Shown one piece after another: positions 19,240-28,564 of a stretch of DNA of 64,000 bases. The notes below the pieces were generated by a model. The model was given only the letters and a program-made list of their open reading frames with translations. It was not told the DNA's origin and did no database searches. The DNA is from Candidatus Sulfopaludibacter sp. (GTDB lineage: Bacteria > Acidobacteriota > Terriglobia > Bryobacterales > Bryobacteraceae). The stretch is from positions 1 through 64,000 of the forward strand of contig JARLGM010000001.1 in NCBI GenBank assembly GCA_031292755.1, in the 5' to 3' direction. Positions within the stretch are counted from its first letter, which is position 1. Every line of letters starts with the position of its first letter. The position numbers were made by a program, and so were the translations under genes.

Positions 19240-20853
19240 CTACTCCACGCTGCGCGCGCGCCCTTCGAGGCGCGGGGGGTTCTGCCCGTCGGCGAATTCG
19301 AAGCCCGACAAATATGCCAGGCGCAGAATTTTGACCATCTTCTGAAAGTTGATTTTCTCCACTGTGTCGGTCACCTGGTGATAATCGGGATGAAAGCCCG
19401 TGAACCACCAGACGGCCGGAATATCGTGCATCAGGAACGGATACTGGTCGCTGCGAAAGAGCACCTGCTGGGTGGAATCGCGGTCCCATTTGTAAGTGAG
19501 GTTCAGGCCCACGATCTTGTTGTTACGCTCCACGGTTTCCCGGTAATCCGGGCTGTAGTGGGTGCCGATCAGGCCCAACTGGTTGGATGTGTCCGCGGAT
19601 ATCTCCGGCTGCGGCACGTCGGGATTGACCGGCGCTTCGTTGCGGCCGATCATATCGAAGTTGATCTCGGCGCGCGTAGTGGCCAGCGGCCGCAGCGGAT
19701 GCGCCACATAGTAATAGGCGCCCAGCAGTCCGCGCTCTTCGGCCGCAAAGACTACGAACAGGATCGAACGCCTGGGCTTCTGCGGATTGCGGGCAAAGGC
19801 ATGCGCCAGGGCGACCACGCCCACCGTCCCGGAGCCGTTATCGTCGGCGCCGTGCATGATGCCGAGCGGCCCCACGCCATCGTGATCGAAATGAGCGCTG
19901 AAGACGATGGTCTCCGCGCGCAGGGTGGAGTCGCTGCCTTCCAGCAGGCCCGCCACGTTGTACGAGTTGGCCCGCTTGCGGTCGGAGACCACGGTGTGCA
20001 GGTCCAACCGGACGCCTGGAATTTCGAAGGAGGCTGGAGCGGGCTTGCTATCGATGGCGCCCTGCACGGCGGCGGGAGTTTTGCCGGCGGCCGCGAACAG
20101 CCTGGCGGCCATGGCGCCGGAGAGGGCGAACGCCGGGATGGCCGTGCCGCCATCCGCCAGGGCTTCCGGCGGAATGCGCGGCCGCAACTGCTGCTGCGCG
20201 CCTCTTCCTGCCCGGCCTGCCCCGGCGCGCCCGTTGCCCGCATGGTTGGGGTCGGCCATGGTCATCACGGCCACCGCTCCATGGCGCTGCGCGTTTAGGA
20301 TTTTCGAGTAGTTATTGGCGTACCGCGTGTTGCCGCGGCCATTAAAAATCGAGTTGGCGTCAGACTCCTGCGGCTCGTGATTGAAGATCAGGACGATTTT
20401 GCCTTTGGCATCGATCCCGGCGTAATCGTCGTAGCCCAGTTCCGGAGCCGTGATGCCGAAACCCGCGAACACTACCGCGCCCGAGACCGTCGTCTCATTG
20501 GAGAAGGTTCCGGTGGCGTCCGGCGCGTAAAACGTTTCGGTCTGGCCTCCCTGCCGCACTGTGAGGGCGGTTTGGGCGCGGTCCATTTGATACTCGATCA
20601 GCGGTACCGGCTGGAGGTACGAATCCCCGGCGGCGGGTTTCAGCCCGGCCTTGGCAAACTCGCTGGCGATCCATTGGATGGCTACTTCCGATCCGCGCTC
20701 CAGAGAGCGGCGGCCCTCCAGCGCGTCGGACGAAAGGAAAGTCAGATCGGCCTTCAACGTCGCGGGCTGGATGGAATCATAACCCGCCTGCAGGCGCGAG
20801 GGCGTCTGGGAGAATAACAGGATCGAAACCAGAAACAGCGCGAACACCCGCAT
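19240..20853 (-). CDS. Secreted M28 family metallopeptidase (PA-domain containing)
   Basis: A 537-residue exported zinc aminopeptidase-like enzyme. A signal peptide (RVFALFLVSILLFSQ) is followed by a protease-associated domain (GYDDYAGIDAKGKIVLIFNH) and the M28 catalytic domain. The metal ligands are visible in order: FSAHFDHDG, GADDNGSGTVG, FAAEERGLLG, FDMIGRN and a late His in FHPDYHQVTDT. GGAGG lies a few bases before ATG 20853. It probably trims extracellular peptides; the substrate is unknown. It is upstream of the AraC gene in an apparent operon. Confidence 0.92.
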   Translation of the reverse strand: MRVFALFLVSILLFSQTPSRLQAGYDSIQPATLKADLTFLSSDALEGRRSLERGSEVAIQWIASEFAKAGLKPAAGDSYLQPVPLIEYQMDRAQTALTVRQGGQTETFYAPDATGTFSNETTVSGAVVFAGFGITAPELGYDDYAGIDAKGKIVLIFNHEPQESDANSIFNGRGNTRYANNYSKILNAQRHGAVAVMTMADPNHAGNGRAGAGRAGRGAQQQLRPRIPPEALADGGTAIPAFALSGAMAARLFAAAGKTPAAVQGAIDSKPAPASFEIPGVRLDLHTVVSDRKRANSYNVAGLLEGSDSTLRAETIVFSAHFDHDGVGPLGIMHGADDNGSGTVGVVALAHAFARNPQKPRRSILFVVFAAEERGLLGAYYYVAHPLRPLATTRAEINFDMIGRNEAPVNPDVPQPEISADTSNQLGLIGTHYSPDYRETVERNNKIVGLNLTYKWDRDSTQQVLFRSDQYPFLMHDIPAVWWFTGFHPDYHQVTDTVEKINFQKMVKILRLAYLSGFEFADGQNPPRLEGRARSVE

Positions 20854-20939
20854 GGAGAACCTCCTGAATGAATAGATGGTATCCGAGCGGCGGGGCCGGA
20901 GCAAGGTAGTGAAAGGCGGGTGAAAAGGGGGGAGGCAGG

Positions 20940-20967
20940 GCAGGACAGGCCGCGAAGCCTGTCCTGC
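20940..20967. repeat. Palindromic element, copy 2
   Basis: Arms of 11 bases (GCAGGACAGGC and GCCTGTCCTGC) pair perfectly around CGCGAA. The sequence differs by one compensated pair from the palindrome at 9032-9058, so the two belong to one family. It lies between two minus-strand genes and may stop transcription from the gene at 20989-21309. Confidence 0.65.
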
Positions 20968-20988
20968 ATCGCTGAGGAGAATGAGTAA

Positions 20989-21309
20989 CTAGAACTCGAT
21001 CTTGGTATTGGTGTCGCGCAGCTCGATGGATTGGATCTGGTCCACGCCGTTGTCGGTCTTGGTGTCGACGGCGGTGTAGCCGAACTTGGTCGAGCCGTTT
21101 TCGACCTTCACCGGCACGGTCGCAGTATGGCTGTTGTCCACATTGCGGAATTCCGCATTGGAGCCGTTGACCTTCACGGTGTAGTGGCCCGGGGCGAGCT
21201 TGGTCTGACCGGCCAAAGCCGGGTTGGTCAATACGATTTCATAGGTCTTGGCGCTGACAACGGACAGGCTGGCGATAGCGAGAGCGGCGACCATCAGAAT
21301 GGATTTCAT
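20989..21309 (-). CDS. Small secreted protein (acidobacterial type)
   Basis: A 106-residue protein with a signal peptide (KSILMVAALAIASLSVVSA). The mature part is a compact beta-rich domain (GHYTVKVNGSNAEFRNVDNS) without cysteines. The function is unknown; similar small exported proteins are common in Acidobacteriota. AAGAGGAG precedes ATG 21309. The open frame continues upstream to 21483 because a remnant of a paralog lies there in the same frame. Confidence 0.8.
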   Translation of the reverse strand: MKSILMVAALAIASLSVVSAKTYEIVLTNPALAGQTKLAPGHYTVKVNGSNAEFRNVDNSHTATVPVKVENGSTKFGYTAVDTKTDNGVDQIQSIELRDTNTKIEF

Positions 21310-21414
21310 GTAAGTTCTCCTCTTTGTTTTTAGGTTTGTCTTGCAAGCGCTTTGGCTTGCAATTATAAGGGCGAGGAAGGGTAGGAGCGGGTAACTACCG
21401 TCCAGAGGGTATAT

Positions 21415-21489
21415 TTGAAGCCTACGAGCAGTCACGTCGATGTCGATGTTCAGGAACTCGGCATAAGCTCCGTTCACTTTCACCAGGCA
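21415..21489 (-). pseudogene. Truncated paralog of the small secreted protein
   Basis: The minus strand reads VKVNGAYAEFLNIDIDVT, matching VKVNGSNAEFRNVDN of the intact gene. The signal-peptide region is missing: the leader is joined directly to the middle of the domain. The upstream leader (21490-21533) repeats that of the intact gene (21308-21350), including GAGGAGAACTTACAT and a TTGCAAGCGCTT box. This points to an old tandem duplication with a deletion. Confidence 0.65.
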
Positions 21490-21534
21490 ATGTAAGTTCT
21501 CCTCTTGTGTTTTGTGCGATTTGCAAGCGCTTTT

Positions 21535-21561
21535 ATTCCGTCAGCCTGATCTGCGCGATTT
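21535..21561. repeat. Half copy of the 26066-26140 inverted repeat
   Basis: These 27 bases, from ATTCCGTCAGCC to GCGCGATTT, are identical to the reverse complement of the right arm at 26112-26138. Only one arm is present here, just upstream of murQ. Confidence 0.75.
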
Positions 21562-21601
21562 TTCGGCCCTTTCGAGGTAGCCTGAAAGAGTACGGCTTAC
21601 G

Positions 21602-22492
21602 ATGCTGGAACAACTGCTGACGGAACAATCCAACCCCGCTTCCGCGTCGATTGACGCCCTGCCCACCGAGGAGGTTCTGCGCATCATCAATCGCGAGGAC
21701 CAGAAGGTGGCCTGCGCGGTGCAAGCCGAGATTTCCGCGATTGCGCGTGCCGTGGACGCCGTGGTCGCCGCGTTCCAACAGGGCGGCCGCCTGTTCTACA
21801 TCGGCGCCGGCACTAGCGGACGGCTCGGCGTGCTGGATGCCTCCGAGTGCCCGCCCACCTTCAGCGTGCCGCCGGACATGGTGCAGGGGATCATAGCCGG
21901 CGGTGAATCGGCCTTGAGCCGCGCCGCCGAGACCACCGAGGACGACCCGGCCATAGGACGGCACGACCTCACGGCGCGCGGCTTCACCGGACGCGACGTG
22001 CTGGTGGGCATCGCCGCCAGTGGCCGCACACCGTATGTGCTCGGCGCGGTAGCCGAGGCGCGCCGCCTGGGCGCGGTCACCGTCGGCATCAGTTGCACAC
22101 CGGATTCCGAGCTCTCGCGTGCGGTGGAGATCGCCATCACCCCCCTGGTAGGGCCGGAAGTGGTGGCCGGCTCGACGCGGCTGAAATCCGGTACCGCCCA
22201 GAAACTGGTATTGAACATGCTTAGTACAGGGGCGTTCATCCGTATGGGATATGTTTACGGAAACCTGATGGTGAATGTCCAGCCTAAAAACACGAAACTG
22301 GTGGACCGTGCGCGCCGCATCGTGGCCCTGGCGACGGGAGTGCCTTACCCACGCGCGGAAGAGTTGCTGGCATCATCGGGCAACAGCGTCCGCACGGCCA
22401 TTCTGATGGGCAAGTCCGGTATGAGCCGCGAAGAGGCCGAGCGGCGGCTGGCCGAGACGGGCGGACGCATTTCTAAAGCTCTGGCCGAATAG
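21602..22492 (+). CDS. murQ: N-acetylmuramic acid 6-phosphate etherase
   Basis: A 296-residue cytoplasmic SIS-domain enzyme that cleaves the lactyl ether of MurNAc-6-phosphate to give GlcNAc-6-phosphate in peptidoglycan recycling. Diagnostic stretches include GAGTSGRLGVLDASECPPTF, GGESALSRAAE, GIAASGRTPYV and the LVDRARRIV helix. The length matches the family. It is followed 12 bases later by murA, so recycling and synthesis of cell wall precursors appear co-transcribed. Confidence 0.95.
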   Translation: MLEQLLTEQSNPASASIDALPTEEVLRIINREDQKVACAVQAEISAIARAVDAVVAAFQQGGRLFYIGAGTSGRLGVLDASECPPTFSVPPDMVQGIIAGGESALSRAAETTEDDPAIGRHDLTARGFTGRDVLVGIAASGRTPYVLGAVAEARRLGAVTVGISCTPDSELSRAVEIAITPLVGPEVVAGSTRLKSGTAQKLVLNMLSTGAFIRMGYVYGNLMVNVQPKNTKLVDRARRIVALATGVPYPRAEELLASSGNSVRTAILMGKSGMSREEAERRLAETGGRISKALAE

Positions 22493-22504
22493 CTATCGAC
22501 AAAC

Positions 22505-23758
22505 ATGGATAAATTCGTGATTACGGGCGGGAACGCCCTGCAGGGCGAGATCCCTACCAACGGGTCCAAGAATTCGGCGCTGCCGGCGTTGGCCGCGGCG
22601 CTGCTCACCGATGAGCCGGTAACGCTGCACCGCATTCCCAAGGTGCGCGACATCCGCACCATGCAGCGGCTTTTGATAGACATCGGCAGCCAGGTGGAGG
22701 TGGATGGCGAAACCGTGCGCCTGCACACGCCGCGGATCGTATCGCCCGAAGCCCCCTACGAACTGGTGAAGACCATGCGAGCCTCCAGCCTGGTGCTGGG
22801 ACCGCTGGTGGCCCGCAGCGGTCGCGCCCGCGTCTCGCTGCCCGGCGGCTGCGCCATCGGCGCCAGGCCTATCAATCTCCACATCTTCGGACTGGAGCAA
22901 CTGGGCGCGCGCATCAACCAGGCATATGGTTATATAGAGGCCGAAGCGCCCGGGGGTCTGCGCGGCGCCACCGTGCAGTTCGAGCGCATCACCGTGACCG
23001 GCACCGAGGATCTGCTGATGGCAGCCGTGCTGGCCAAAGGGGAAACCGTGTTGCACAATGCGGCGCGCGAACCGGAAGTGGTGGACCTGGCGGATTTGCT
23101 GATCGCCATGGGAGCCCGCATCGAAGGCGCCGGCACGTCCACAATCACGATTCAGGGCGTGGAGAAACTGCGCGGAGCCGAACACACCATCATCCCCGAT
23201 CGCATCGAGGCCGGAACTTTCCTGATCGCCGGCGCGATCACAGGAGGCGATGTGACGGTGACCCGCTGCGAGCCCGCGCACCTGGAAGCGCTCGTGTCCA
23301 AGCTGCAACAATCCGGGGTGGTGGTGACACAGCCCGATGCCTGCACGCTCCGCGCGAAGAGCGGCGGTCTGCACTCCGTCGATATGACGACTGAAGAGTT
23401 TCCCGGCTTCGCCACGGATCTGCAGGCGCAGTATATGGCCCTGATGACGCAGGCCGAGGGCATCGCCATCATCGTGGAAACCATCTTCGAAAACCGCTTC
23501 ATGCATGCCCAGGAACTGGCGCGCATGGGGGCAAATATCCGGCTGGAAGGAAGGCAGGCCATCGTCGCGGGGAAACGTGACCTGACCGGCGCGGGAGTGA
23601 TCGCTTCCGACCTGCGCGCCAGCGCCTCGCTGGTGCTGGCCGCCCTGGTAGCCAAGGGTGAAACCGTTATCGACCGTGTGTACCATATTGACCGCGGCTA
23701 TGAGAAAATCGAGACGAAACTGGCGCAGGCCGGCGCCCAAATCCGCCGCGTGGAGTGA
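22505..23758 (+). CDS. murA: UDP-N-acetylglucosamine 1-carboxyvinyltransferase
   Basis: A 417-residue cytoplasmic enolpyruvyl transferase for the first committed step of peptidoglycan synthesis. It has the substrate motif NGSKNSALP near residue 20 and the [10 protein letters not shown] loop whose Cys is the catalytic, fosfomycin-reactive residue. The two inverse alpha/beta domains are of normal length. Its stop overlaps a possible GTG start of the rhodanese gene. Confidence 0.97.
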   Translation: MDKFVITGGNALQGEIPTNGSKNSALPALAAALLTDEPVTLHRIPKVRDIRTMQRLLIDIGSQVEVDGETVRLHTPRIVSPEAPYELVKTMRASSLVLGPLVARSGRARVSLPGGCAIGARPINLHIFGLEQLGARINQAYGYIEAEAPGGLRGATVQFERITVTGTEDLLMAAVLAKGETVLHNAAREPEVVDLADLLIAMGARIEGAGTSTITIQGVEKLRGAEHTIIPDRIEAGTFLIAGAITGGDVTVTRCEPAHLEALVSKLQQSGVVVTQPDACTLRAKSGGLHSVDMTTEEFPGFATDLQAQYMALMTQAEGIAIIVETIFENRFMHAQELARMGANIRLEGRQAIVAGKRDLTGAGVIASDLRASASLVLAALVAKGETVIDRVYHIDRGYEKIETKLAQAGAQIRRVE

Positions 23759-23766
23759 TTCGACCG

Positions 23767-24132
23767 ATGGTGCATAGTCAGGAGTTTCTAGATCTGGTGA
23801 AGGACGCGAAATCGCGCGTGAAAGAGACCGACGTTGCGGGCTATAAACAGTTGCGCGAAGCCGGCGCGCCGCACCTTCTGGTGGACACGCGCGAGGATCA
23901 CGAGTGGACCGCGGGGCACGTCGCCGGCGCCGTCCACATGAGCCGGGGCATCATCGAGCGGGATATCATCACCCAGGTTCCGGACAAAAACACCACCATG
24001 GTGCTCTACTGCGGCGGCGGGTTTCGATCCGCGCTGGTGGCCGATAATCTCCAGAAGATGGGCTACAAGAACGCCATCTCGCTGGACGGCGGCTGGCGAG
24101 CGTTGAAGGAATCGGGCCTGCCGCTGGAGTAA
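23767..24132 (+). CDS. Rhodanese-like domain protein
   Basis: A single rhodanese domain of 121 residues with the active-site loop LYCGGGFRS carrying the catalytic Cys; upstream is LLVDTREDHEWTAGHV. It may transfer sulfur or act as a redox protein. ATG 23767 is used; the in-frame GTG 23755 overlaps the murA stop and is an alternative. The coupling to murA looks positional rather than functional. Confidence 0.88.
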   Translation: MVHSQEFLDLVKDAKSRVKETDVAGYKQLREAGAPHLLVDTREDHEWTAGHVAGAVHMSRGIIERDIITQVPDKNTTMVLYCGGGFRSALVADNLQKMGYKNAISLDGGWRALKESGLPLE

Positions 24133-24217
24133 GGTGCTCCAGCCGGTTCGTCCCTGGTGCGGGCCTGCTCGTCCCTGGCATGTTGGCTTCTCTGACAAGA
24201 AGCCGCACAATCCAGGT

Positions 24218-26065
24218 ATGCGCTGTCTGTCTCTTCTGTTGCTGTTTGCATGCAATTCGATGGTGGCGTCCGATGCCGGTTGGTCCGCATACGGCCACGA
24301 CCTGGGGGGCACCCGCTACTCGCCGCTCAAACAGATCGATGCCCGCAACGTATCCCGGCTCCAGGCCGCCTGGACGTATCGCACCGGCGCGCTGGAACCG
24401 GCCACCGGTCTGAATAACAAGGCCGCCTTCGAAGCCACCCCGATCCTGATTGAAGGCACCCTCTACCTCACCACGCCGTTCAACAAAGTGATCGCACTCG
24501 ACCCCGGCACCGGCGCCGAGAAATGGACCTTCGATCCGCAAGTGGACCGTGAGGCCGATTACTCCGAAGTCTCCTCGCGCGGCGTGGCCGCCTGGGTCGA
24601 TGCCAAGGCGCCCCGCACCGCCGCCTGCGCCGTGCGCATCTTCGAAGGCACCATCGACGCCCGCCTGCTGGCCCTGGACGCAAAGACCGGCAAACTCTGC
24701 GCCGGCTTCGGACAGGGCGGCGCCATCGATCTCACGGCCAACGTGGATTACCACCACTGCTGCGATTACGAAGTCACCTCGGCGCCGGCGGTGGTGGGCG
24801 ATCTGGTGATTACAGGCTCTTCCATCGGCGATAATCGCGAAGTCAGCGTCGAGCGCGGCATCGTGCGCGCCTACGATGCGCGCAGCGGCAAACTCCGCTG
24901 GACGTGGGATCCCATCCCGTGGTCCAACAACCAGGCGCACCGCACCGGCGCGGCCAACGCGTGGTCCACCCTGGCGGCCGATCCGGCACGCGACCTGGTC
25001 TTCATTCCCACCGGCAGCGCCAGCCCCGACTACTACGGTGGAGAACGGCCGGGCAACAACCAGCACGCCAATAGTGTTGTGGCGCTCAAGGCGTCCACCG
25101 GAGCGGAGGTCTGGTCCTACCAGGTGGTCCACCACGACCTTTGGGATTACGACGTGGCCTCCCAGCCGGCGCTGATCCAGTTCCGCGGCAAGCCGGCCGT
25201 GGCTGTCACCACCAAAATGGGCAGCCTGTTCGTGCTTGACCGGCTCACCGGCAAGCCGCTCATGCAGGTGGACGAGAAGCCCGTGCCCAAAAGTGACATC
25301 CCCGGCGAGGCGGCGGCGCCTACCCAACCATTCCCGGCATGGTCCGCCATGGTGCCGCAGAAACTGACCGCTGACGACGCCTGGGGACCGACGCCCGAAG
25401 CCAAAGCGTGGTGCCAGGAGCACATTCGCGCGCTACGGAACGAAGGCATGTTCACGCCACCGAGTTTGCAAGGCACGCTCATATTCCCGGGCAACGTGGG
25501 GGGCGTGAACTGGGGCAGCGCCTCCTGGGATCCGGAACGCCAACTGCTATTCGCCGTCACCAACCGGCTGCCGGCCGTCGTCAAGCTGATTCCGCGGGCG
25601 GACTTCAAGTCCACCTACAACAATCGCGATGCCAACCGCATGACCGGCGAATACGCACGCCAGGGCGGAACGCCGTTCGCCGTGTACCGCGATTTCCTCA
25701 TCTCGCCAGCCGGCACGCCATGCAACGCTCCGCCGTGGAGCGCGCTGGTGGCGTTCGATCTCAATACGGGGAAACTGCGCTGGGAATCCGCCGTGGGCAA
25801 GTCCATCTCCATGGGTGGCGCAATCGCGACCGGGGGCGGCCTGGTCTTCGCCGGCGCGTCCCTGGAGCCCTACCTTCGCGCCTACAACACCGATACCGGC
25901 GCGGAGATCTGGAAGAGCGAACTCCCGGCCAGCGCCCAATCCACTCCCATGACGTACGAATGGCAAGGCCGGCAGTACATCGTGATTTGCGCCGGCGGCC
26001 ACGGCAAAGCCAGGGACTTCGGCGCCAAAATGGGCGACTCCGTAGTCGCCTTCCGCCTGCCATAA
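24218..26065 (+). CDS. PQQ-dependent (quinoprotein) dehydrogenase
   Basis: A 615-residue exported quinoprotein of the glucose/alcohol dehydrogenase superfamily with a short signal peptide (RCLSLLLLFACNSMVAS). It has repeated propeller-blade motifs (ALDPGTGAEKWTFDP, AYDARSGKLRWTWDP, AFDLNTGKLRWESAVGKS) and QVVHHDLWDYDVASQPAL. No cytochrome c domain is seen at the C-terminus. A vicinal Cys pair (HHCCDYE) occurs; in methanol dehydrogenases such a pair sits over PQQ, but the position here is not shown to be equivalent. No PQQ biosynthesis genes are in the window. ATG 24218 is chosen for its signal peptide. Confidence 0.9.
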   Translation: MRCLSLLLLFACNSMVASDAGWSAYGHDLGGTRYSPLKQIDARNVSRLQAAWTYRTGALEPATGLNNKAAFEATPILIEGTLYLTTPFNKVIALDPGTGAEKWTFDPQVDREADYSEVSSRGVAAWVDAKAPRTAACAVRIFEGTIDARLLALDAKTGKLCAGFGQGGAIDLTANVDYHHCCDYEVTSAPAVVGDLVITGSSIGDNREVSVERGIVRAYDARSGKLRWTWDPIPWSNNQAHRTGAANAWSTLAADPARDLVFIPTGSASPDYYGGERPGNNQHANSVVALKASTGAEVWSYQVVHHDLWDYDVASQPALIQFRGKPAVAVTTKMGSLFVLDRLTGKPLMQVDEKPVPKSDIPGEAAAPTQPFPAWSAMVPQKLTADDAWGPTPEAKAWCQEHIRALRNEGMFTPPSLQGTLIFPGNVGGVNWGSASWDPERQLLFAVTNRLPAVVKLIPRADFKSTYNNRDANRMTGEYARQGGTPFAVYRDFLISPAGTPCNAPPWSALVAFDLNTGKLRWESAVGKSISMGGAIATGGGLVFAGASLEPYLRAYNTDTGAEIWKSELPASAQSTPMTYEWQGRQYIVICAGGHGKARDFGAKMGDSVVAFRLP

Positions 26066-26140
26066 AAATTCCGTCAGCCTGATGTGCGCGATTTTTTGGG
26101 GCGCCGGAAATAAATCGCGCAGATCAGGCTGACGGAATTT
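26066..26140. repeat. 29-bp inverted repeat (hairpin, possible MITE-like element)
   Basis: The left arm 26066-26094 and right arm 26112-26140 are complementary over 29 bases with one mismatch, around a 17-base loop. It begins right after the stop of the PQQ dehydrogenase gene, so it could act as a terminator, but an arm-length copy at 21535-21561 indicates a dispersed element. Confidence 0.8.
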
Positions 26141-26184
26141 AAGCTCCTAAAATCTGTTACCATGTGGATTCCAGGAGGGGTGTA

Positions 26185-28563
26185 GTGTTTCTCATCACCC
26201 GTAGAGTGCAATTCGGTCCTCAGACCTTTCTCTGGGACGTGCAAGCGCCAGATGTGGCGCGGGCGGCGCGACCAGGACACTTTGTAATGGCTCGCATTGA
26301 CGAGCGTGGCGAACGAATCCCACTGACTGTTGCGGATTTCAACATTGATCGCGGCACCGTTACCGTCGTGATCCAGGCGGTGGGAAAAACCACACACGAG
26401 ATGATGACGCTCCGCCAGGGCGATGCCATCCTCGACTTCATCGGCCCCCTCGGTCTTCCCAGCCATATTCAGAAGCTGGACGGCACCGTCGTGCTGGTCG
26501 GCGGCGGACTTGGCGTGGCGCCCATTTACCCGCAACTTCGTGAATACAAACAGCGCGGGAACCGCACTATCTCCATCATCGGCTTCCGCACCCGCGACCT
26601 GGTGTTCTGGGAGGAGCAGTTCCGCGACTATAGCGACGAACTGATCGTCGCCACCGACGACGGCAGCTACGGGCGCAAAGGCTTCGTCACGCACGCCTTG
26701 GCCGATGTCCTGGGCCGCGAAAAGGACGTGCGCGAAGTGGTCGCCATCGGCCCCATTCCCATGATGAAAGCCTGTTCGGAAACCACCCGGCCCTTCGCCG
26801 TTCCTACCGTGGTCAGCCTGAACTCCATCATGGTGGATGGCACCGGCATGTGCGGATCCTGCCGCGTCACGGTGGGCGGCAAAATGAAGTTCGCCTGCGT
26901 GGATGGCGCGGATTTCGACGGCCACCTGGTGAATTTCGACGAACTGTCATTGCGCCAGAAGCGCTTCGAGCGCGAAGAGAAGGCAGCCATGGAGCGGTTC
27001 CGCTCGGAATCGGCCAAACTGGCAAGCATGACGGTGGATGCCGATTCGAACGGCATGCTGCATCCCACCTGCGAACTGCCCGTGCCGGTGACCACCGTAC
27101 CCGGGCCGCGCATCCCCAAGAACATCAAGACCATTCCACCCGAACGCGCGCCCATGCCGCACCAGCCGCCGGAAGTGCGCGCGCACAATTTCCAGGAAGT
27201 GGCGCTCGGATTGGACCTCGCGGGCGCCCTGCACGAGGCCGAGCGCTGCCTGCGCTGCAAAAAGCCCCGCTGCGTGCCGGGCTGCCCCGTGGGAATCGAC
27301 ATACCCGCCTTCGTCGCCGCCATTCAGGAACGGGATATCAAGCGCTCCTACCAGATTCTCAAGAGCACCAACGCGCTGCCGGCAGTCTGCGGCCGCGTCT
27401 GCCCGCAGGAGTCGCAATGCGAAGCCACCTGCGTGGTGGGCGCCAAGTTCAAGCCGGTCGCCATCGGCCGCCTGGAGCGTTTCGTCGCCGATGCCGCCCG
27501 TGGCCGCGGCTGGGATGAAAACACGCAAGTGGAAATGGCCGCGCCTAAGCGCGCCGCCATCATCGGCTCCGGGCCCTCCGGACTTGCCTGCGCGGGGGAA
27601 CTGGCCCGCCACGGTGTGAAGGTCACGATTTTCGAGGCGCTCCACGTGGCCGGAGGGGTGCTGAAATACGGCATCCCGGAGTTCCGCCTGCCGGATGTAA
27701 TCATCGACGCTGAGATCGACAACCTGAAGAAAATGGGCGTCGAGATCCGGCTCGACACCATCATCGGTAAGCTGTTCACCATCCCGCAATTGCTCACCGA
27801 CATGGGCTACGACGCGGCCTTCGTCGGCACCGGCGCGGGTTCGCCGAAATTCGCCGAGATCCCCGGGGAGGCGTTCAACGGCGTCTTCTCGGCCAACGAA
27901 TTCCTGACGCGCGTCAACCTGATGCGCGGCTACCGCCAGCCGCTCTACGATACTCCGGTGGGCATGGGAAAACGGGTGGCCGTGGTAGGCGCCGGCAATA
28001 CCGCCATGGATGCCTGCCGCGTGGCGCTGCGCATGGGAGCCGAATCGGTAACTTGCGTGTATCGCCGTTCGCGCCGCGAATCGCCCGCCCGCGCCGAGGA
28101 ACTCGAACACGCCATTGAAGAAGGCATTCAGTTTCAGTGGCTCACCGCGCCGGTGGAAATCCTCGGGAATTCCTCGGGCTGGGTCACCGGCATGCGCTGT
28201 CAGAGAATGGAACTGGGCGAACCGGATGCCTCCGGCCGCCGTCGGCCCGTGGCCGTTGCGGGTTCGGATTTCCTGCTCGATGTCGATACCGTCATCTATG
28301 CCCTGGGCACTACCGCCAACCCCATCATTGCCCAGACGACTCCAGGGCTGAAGAACAACAAGTGGGGCTACATCGAAATTGACGAGCGCACCGGTATGAC
28401 CTCGATCCCGGGCCTCTTCGCGGGCGGCGACATCGTCACCGGCGCGGCCACCGTGATCTTGGCCATGGGCGCCGGAAAGCGGGCCGCCCAGGGCATGCTG
28501 GAGTTCATGGGAATCTTATCGCCCGACGCCCCGAAAGAACTGGCGCCGGCAGGGAGAGTGTGA
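26185..28563 (+). CDS. Fused NfnAB-type ferredoxin:NADP+ transhydrogenase / glutamate synthase small-subunit-like protein
   Basis: A 792-residue fusion. Residues 1-275 resemble the NfnA/PyrK/SudB family: an FAD/NAD reductase with a [2Fe-2S] site (CGSC near residue 223 and another Cys in MKFACVDG). Residues 300-792 resemble NfnB/SudA/GltD: Fe-S cysteines CLRCKKPRCVPGCPVG, then CGRVCPQESQCEATC, an FAD motif (IIGSGPSGLACAGE) near 460 and an NADP motif (VVGAGNTAMDACRVA) near 600. NfnAB couples NADH, NADPH and ferredoxin by electron bifurcation. GTG 26185 is chosen because AGGAGGGG precedes it. With PFOR in the same window it could balance reduced ferredoxin (inference). A sulfide dehydrogenase-like role cannot be excluded. 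Confidence 0.88.
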   Translation: MFLITRRVQFGPQTFLWDVQAPDVARAARPGHFVMARIDERGERIPLTVADFNIDRGTVTVVIQAVGKTTHEMMTLRQGDAILDFIGPLGLPSHIQKLDGTVVLVGGGLGVAPIYPQLREYKQRGNRTISIIGFRTRDLVFWEEQFRDYSDELIVATDDGSYGRKGFVTHALADVLGREKDVREVVAIGPIPMMKACSETTRPFAVPTVVSLNSIMVDGTGMCGSCRVTVGGKMKFACVDGADFDGHLVNFDELSLRQKRFEREEKAAMERFRSESAKLASMTVDADSNGMLHPTCELPVPVTTVPGPRIPKNIKTIPPERAPMPHQPPEVRAHNFQEVALGLDLAGALHEAERCLRCKKPRCVPGCPVGIDIPAFVAAIQERDIKRSYQILKSTNALPAVCGRVCPQESQCEATCVVGAKFKPVAIGRLERFVADAARGRGWDENTQVEMAAPKRAAIIGSGPSGLACAGELARHGVKVTIFEALHVAGGVLKYGIPEFRLPDVIIDAEIDNLKKMGVEIRLDTIIGKLFTIPQLLTDMGYDAAFVGTGAGSPKFAEIPGEAFNGVFSANEFLTRVNLMRGYRQPLYDTPVGMGKRVAVVGAGNTAMDACRVALRMGAESVTCVYRRSRRESPARAEELEHAIEEGIQFQWLTAPVEILGNSSGWVTGMRCQRMELGEPDASGRRRPVAVAGSDFLLDVDTVIYALGTTANPIIAQTTPGLKNNKWGYIEIDERTGMTSIPGLFAGGDIVTGAATVILAMGAGKRAAQGMLEFMGILSPDAPKELAPAGRV

Positions 28564-28564
28564 A

